The position numbers and the translations under genes are program-made. 7,891 nt of DNA, taken from positions 1 through 7,891 of the forward strand of contig JAGODU010000180.1 of NCBI GenBank assembly GCA_017998095.1, written 5' to 3'. This stretch comes from Prolixibacteraceae bacterium. GTDB lineage: Bacteria > Bacteroidota > Bacteroidia > Bacteroidales > Prolixibacteraceae. This document shows, one piece after another, positions 5,263 to 7,891 of this stretch. Numbering within the stretch: position 1 is the stretch's first letter; each line of letters starts with the position of its first letter. The notes beneath the pieces were generated by a model. It saw nothing but the letters and a program-made list of their open reading frames with translations. It did no database searches and was not told the DNA's origin.

Positions 5263-7464
5263 TTATTCATTGTAATCTACGTCGTCAATTACTCTGATCT
5301 TTTCTTTCAGATATACTATCTGTTCCTCGTTCATGGCAATCTTCCTTTCAACATCCTTTATCAACGCCTCAGCATTCTTTGAATCAGCAAAGAAGCCAAT
5401 ATTATTTTTCAAAGTAATAAGGTCATTTTCAAGGTGTTTGAGTTTTGTTGCATATTTATCCCTTTCAGCAAACATCTTGTTTTGTCCTTTGGAAGAAGTT
5501 TTCCAGTCAGTCATTTTGTTCTTGAACCTCAGCAAACTACGGTCTTTATCTTCAACCCGGAGATTATCAAACTGAATGTTGATTGCATCCCTGAATCTCT
5601 TCTGAACATCATTTTTATCCTGAATAGGCACATGACCAATTTCTGTCCACCTTCTCTGGAAATCTCTCAACAGCTCAAAATCCTTTTCATCATTTCCAGA
5701 TGTTTTAAAGTTGACAACTACATCAATCAACTCGTTCTTAAGTTTAAGATTTTCAACTTCAACAGTATCCTTTGAATTAAAGAATTCAGATTTTTGTTTG
5801 AAGAAATAATCACATGCAGCCCTGAAACGCTTCCATACAATGTCAGATTGTTTTCTTGGAACCGGTCCTATTTCTTTCCATTTCTTTTGAATACTGATAT
5901 ATTCATCTGTTGTTTTCTTCCAATCTGTACTATCCTTTAAAGCTTCAGCCTGCAAGCACAAATCAATCTTCAGCTGCAGGTTATTGTTCTGATCGTCTTT
6001 ATGCTTTGAATAGAATTCTCTTTTCTTATCAAAGAATGCATCGCAGGCATTTCTGAAACGATCGTATATTGAATTATTTTCTTTCTTTGGTGCAAAACCA
6101 ATTGTTCTCCAATATTTCTGAAGTTCAACAAGTTCCTTCGATTTTTCTTCCCAATCCTTATGAGAACTCAATTCCAAAGCAAGGATTTCTTCAACCTTTT
6201 CGCATAAAGCTGTTTTTGCATCAAGATTTTTCTTCTGCGATTTCTTCCTGTTTTCAAAGAAGTCCTGGTGCTTTTTGTTTATTTGAGTAGTAGCAGCTTT
6301 AAACCTTTCCCAAAGTTCTTCTTTCTTGTCTCTTGGTACCGGACCAATTTCTCTCCACAAATCGTGGAACTTCTGAAGACTGTTAAATGACTTAACTACA
6401 GATGGTTCAAGAATAAGGGCTTCTGCTTTTTCACAGATAGAAATCTTTTCTTCAAGGTTTCTTTTAAGGTCTAAGTCCCTGAGCTCTTTATTTATTTTTA
6501 TATAATCATAGAAATTTTCAACATGGTGATGGTAGTTTTCCCAAAGGTCTTTCATATTAGACTGAGGAACCAATCCCACTTCTCTCCATTTTTGCTGTAA
6601 ATCCCTGAATTCCTGGAATGTCTTGTTAATTGATTCTTTTCTGTTAACTAGAGTCTTTATTTCTTCAATAATCTCATATTTCTTTTTGAGATTATCTTCC
6701 TTTTCAGCTTCAATATCTTTGCTGTGTTCAGCTTTCTTTTGTTTAAACTGCTGTAATAAAGCTTTCAAATCCTGTTCATACGGATCAGGTTCAGCTTTGT
6801 ATTCTTCTTCAAAACCACCTTCATCTATGAACTTTTTCTTAAGCTCAAGCTGTTTTTGTTTATGTTTTTTGTAAAAATTAATCTTTATACTTTCAACCTG
6901 ATTAACAATGTCAAAGAAACTCTTTGTTTCAACAAGGGTGCGAAGTTCGTTTATCAAATCAACTTCTGAATAAGTTGAATAATCAATTTCAACTTCAGCA
7001 AGTTTTTCTTCATCAAAATCTTCAGAATCAATCAATTCATCAATTTCTTCCTGAGCAACACCCTGAGTAATAATGCTTTCTTCCTCCTTTGATTCAGGGA
7101 TTTCAACTTCTGTAGCTACAGTTTCAACTTCTTCGTTAACTTCAGTTTCAGTTTCAGCAACAATTTCGGCTTCAATTTCCGGTTCTGCTTCAACAACTTC
7201 TTCAACACTTTCATCTTTAACAACCGGTTCTTCAGCAGTTTCTTCAGTTTTTTCAACTTCTGCTTCAACTTCACTTGCCGGTTCTTCTGCTATTTCTTCT
7301 GAAACTTCATTTACAATTTCTTCTGAAACAAGCAATTCAGTTTCGTTAACTTTCTCATCCTGAGAAGTAACCTCTGCTTCTTCATTTACAGTATTTTCAG
7401 AAATAATTTCTGATTTTTTTAACTCATCCTGAGCTTCTGAGTGCAATTTGTCATTAGATTCCAT
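5263..7464 (-). CDS. DUF349-repeat protein with acidic N-terminal extension
   Basis: A 733-residue, probably cytoplasmic protein with no signal peptide or membrane segment. Residues about 1-160 are low-complexity and very acidic: 42 of residues 21-130 are Glu, only four are Lys, and the first Arg is residue 175. A helical region (about 165-280) leads into five DUF349 repeats, each marked by W-(R/K/T)-x-(V/I)-G-x-x-P: WREVGLVP at 293, WREIGPVP at 370, WRTIGFAP at 452, WKEIGPVP at 529 and WTEIGHVP at 606. Repeats two to five are followed by an RF(K/R)xA-type helix, and several by FF-rich stretches; the first is more divergent (LWENYHHHVENFYD). The end (about 660-727) looks like a coiled coil. 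The family function is not established to my knowledge; the shape suggests a long helical scaffold or binding protein, which is inference. ATG 7464 is the natural start. It has its own terminator and probable promoter. Confidence 0.92.
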   Translation of the reverse strand: MESNDKLHSEAQDELKKSEIISENTVNEEAEVTSQDEKVNETELLVSEEIVNEVSEEIAEEPASEVEAEVEKTEETAEEPVVKDESVEEVVEAEPEIEAEIVAETETEVNEEVETVATEVEIPESKEEESIITQGVAQEEIDELIDSEDFDEEKLAEVEIDYSTYSEVDLINELRTLVETKSFFDIVNQVESIKINFYKKHKQKQLELKKKFIDEGGFEEEYKAEPDPYEQDLKALLQQFKQKKAEHSKDIEAEKEDNLKKKYEIIEEIKTLVNRKESINKTFQEFRDLQQKWREVGLVPQSNMKDLWENYHHHVENFYDYIKINKELRDLDLKRNLEEKISICEKAEALILEPSVVKSFNSLQKFHDLWREIGPVPRDKKEELWERFKAATTQINKKHQDFFENRKKSQKKNLDAKTALCEKVEEILALELSSHKDWEEKSKELVELQKYWRTIGFAPKKENNSIYDRFRNACDAFFDKKREFYSKHKDDQNNNLQLKIDLCLQAEALKDSTDWKKTTDEYISIQKKWKEIGPVPRKQSDIVWKRFRAACDYFFKQKSEFFNSKDTVEVENLKLKNELIDVVVNFKTSGNDEKDFELLRDFQRRWTEIGHVPIQDKNDVQKRFRDAINIQFDNLRVEDKDRSLLRFKNKMTDWKTSSKGQNKMFAERDKYATKLKHLENDLITLKNNIGFFADSKNAEALIKDVERKIAMNEEQIVYLKEKIRVIDDVDYNE

Positions 7465-7482
7465 CTTATAAGATATTATAGT

Positions 7483-7494
7483 ACAACATGTTGT
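7483..7494. promoter_or_regulatory. 12 bp perfect palindrome in the DUF349 leader
   Basis: ACAACATGTTGT is a perfect 12 bp palindrome lying 18 bp before the DUF349 start codon and downstream of its predicted promoter, so it should be transcribed in the 5' leader. It could be a dimeric repressor site; there is no direct evidence. Confidence 0.3.
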
Positions 7495-7523
7495 TTAAGA
7501 GCATCACTAATTTTTGAAACGTA

Positions 7524-7555
7524 CGAAAATAGATAATATAATACTAATACTCAAA
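7524..7555 (-). promoter_or_regulatory. Probable Bacteroidota-type promoter of the DUF349 gene
   Basis: Read on the minus strand, TTTG (complement of 7552-7555) is followed after exactly 20 nt by TATTTTCG (complement of 7524-7531). The Bacteroidota housekeeping consensus is TTG, 19-20 nt, TAnnTTTG; the only mismatch is C for T in the -7 box. Transcription would begin near 7517, giving a leader of about 50 nt that includes the palindrome at 7483-7494. Confidence 0.55.
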
Positions 7556-7792
7556 CTTTTTTTGTTATATAATTGAATTGAAAATTGATTTTTAATCAAA
7601 ATTTGACGTTCTTCACCTATACTTCCGAATAAAATTCCGACAATCTCAATTGTGCTCACAGAGTTAAATACTTCTCTTAATAGCATTGATATTCAATTCT
7701 ATAAATAATGTTTCCCCATCAATATCAAGACTTTTTTATTATTTTTCTTAAAATATTATCACATACCGGTCATTATTTTAAGATACCTCGCT

Positions 7793-7850
7793 ACCGCGCG
7801 ATTGTATCGCGTGGTCTATTCTGCTGTTATAAAAGCCACGCGATACAATC
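7793..7850. repeat. GC-rich composite inverted repeat, REP-like or transposon-associated palindrome
   Basis: Two nested palindromes share one arm. The long one is a perfect 15 bp inverted repeat: GATTGTATCGCGTGG at 7800-7814 and CCACGCGATACAATC at 7836-7850, with a 21 nt loop. The short one folds ACCGCGCGAT (7793-7802) onto ATCGCGTGGT (7806-7815) around the triloop TGT: 10 pairs, one of them G-T. The two cannot form together. The CG-rich arms stand out sharply from the AT-rich surroundings. There is no T-run after either hairpin, so it is not a standard terminator. The form resembles REP sequences associated with Y1-transposases (RAYT) or an element end; no transposase is visible before the window ends 41 bp later. 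Identity as a mobile or dispersed repeat is inference. Confidence 0.6.
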
Positions 7851-7891
7851 TAAAATCCGCAAGTAATTGTTAATAAAAGCTGTAAAACTCT

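Larger units (their letters stand above)
7465..7792. other. Intergenic region without a convincing gene
   Basis: This AT-rich stretch upstream of the DUF349 gene holds its probable promoter (7524-7555) and a 12 bp palindrome (7483-7494). A small inverted repeat, TTGATT-TTT-AATCAA, lies at 7585-7599; it is AT-only in the loop and weak. Beyond about 7600 I see no coding signature, RNA gene or regulatory site that I can support until the GC-rich palindrome that starts at 7793. Confidence 0.6.

Noticed and set aside
7073..7363. Open plus-strand frame of 96 codons, almost all Ser, Thr, Val and Ala
   Set aside because: It is the reverse complement of the Glu/Val-rich codons in the acidic arm of the DUF349 gene; the composition is a mirror of that low-complexity region, not a protein signature.
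7793..7850. CRISPR array or rho-independent terminator
   Set aside because: There is one inverted pair, not a series of direct repeats with spacers, and no T-run follows either hairpin.
7708..7866. 52-residue plus-strand frame as a real small gene
   Set aside because: It has no ribosome-binding site and half of it is encoded by the inverted repeat; reported as a finding instead of as a CDS.

Overview
The window is AT-rich and reads as a stretch of Bacteroidota chromosome, mostly housekeeping. Four things point there. The membrane insertase is of the Bacteroidota YidC type, with a GGCLPLLLQMPILMAMFFF core and a long N-terminal domain. There is a large protein with five DUF349 repeats. Only one start (position 1633) has a clear Shine-Dalgarno sequence. 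The best promoter candidate (7524-7555) follows the Bacteroidota TTG-N20-TAnnTTTG layout, with one mismatch. I would not name an order or genus from this window alone.

Layout. Positions 1-1524 hold three tightly spaced minus-strand genes. In transcription order these are a SIS-domain sugar-phosphate isomerase resembling KdsD arabinose-5-phosphate isomerase, an isochorismatase-family cysteine hydrolase, and a GHMP-superfamily sugar kinase that resembles glucuronokinases and is cut by the left edge. The 108 bp gap at 1525-1632 is divergent. To its right is a plus-strand pair: a diacylglycerol/lipid kinase-family protein (1633-2580) and a small DUF454 membrane protein (2606-2974). A bidirectional hairpin terminator (3002-3027) separates this pair from the convergent yidC (3045-4979, minus). 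A 283 bp gap follows; it holds a phased 11 bp direct repeat and the terminator of the next gene. The 733-residue DUF349 protein (5263-7464, minus) comes next. The last 427 bp have no convincing gene; they carry that gene's probable promoter, a 12 bp palindrome and a GC-rich composite inverted repeat near the right edge.

How the genes fit together. The left operon probably works on sugar phosphates for cell-surface polysaccharide or nucleotide-sugar synthesis: an aldose/ketose-phosphate isomerase, a sugar-1-kinase and an accessory hydrolase. The lipid kinase and DUF454 pair, and YidC, concern the cell envelope. The DUF349 protein has no known function that I can state. I see no clear new defence or mobile system. 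The two places most worth checking are the left operon, as a possible uncharacterised sugar-activation pathway, and the nested palindromes at 7793-7850, which look like a REP-type or transposon-associated element.
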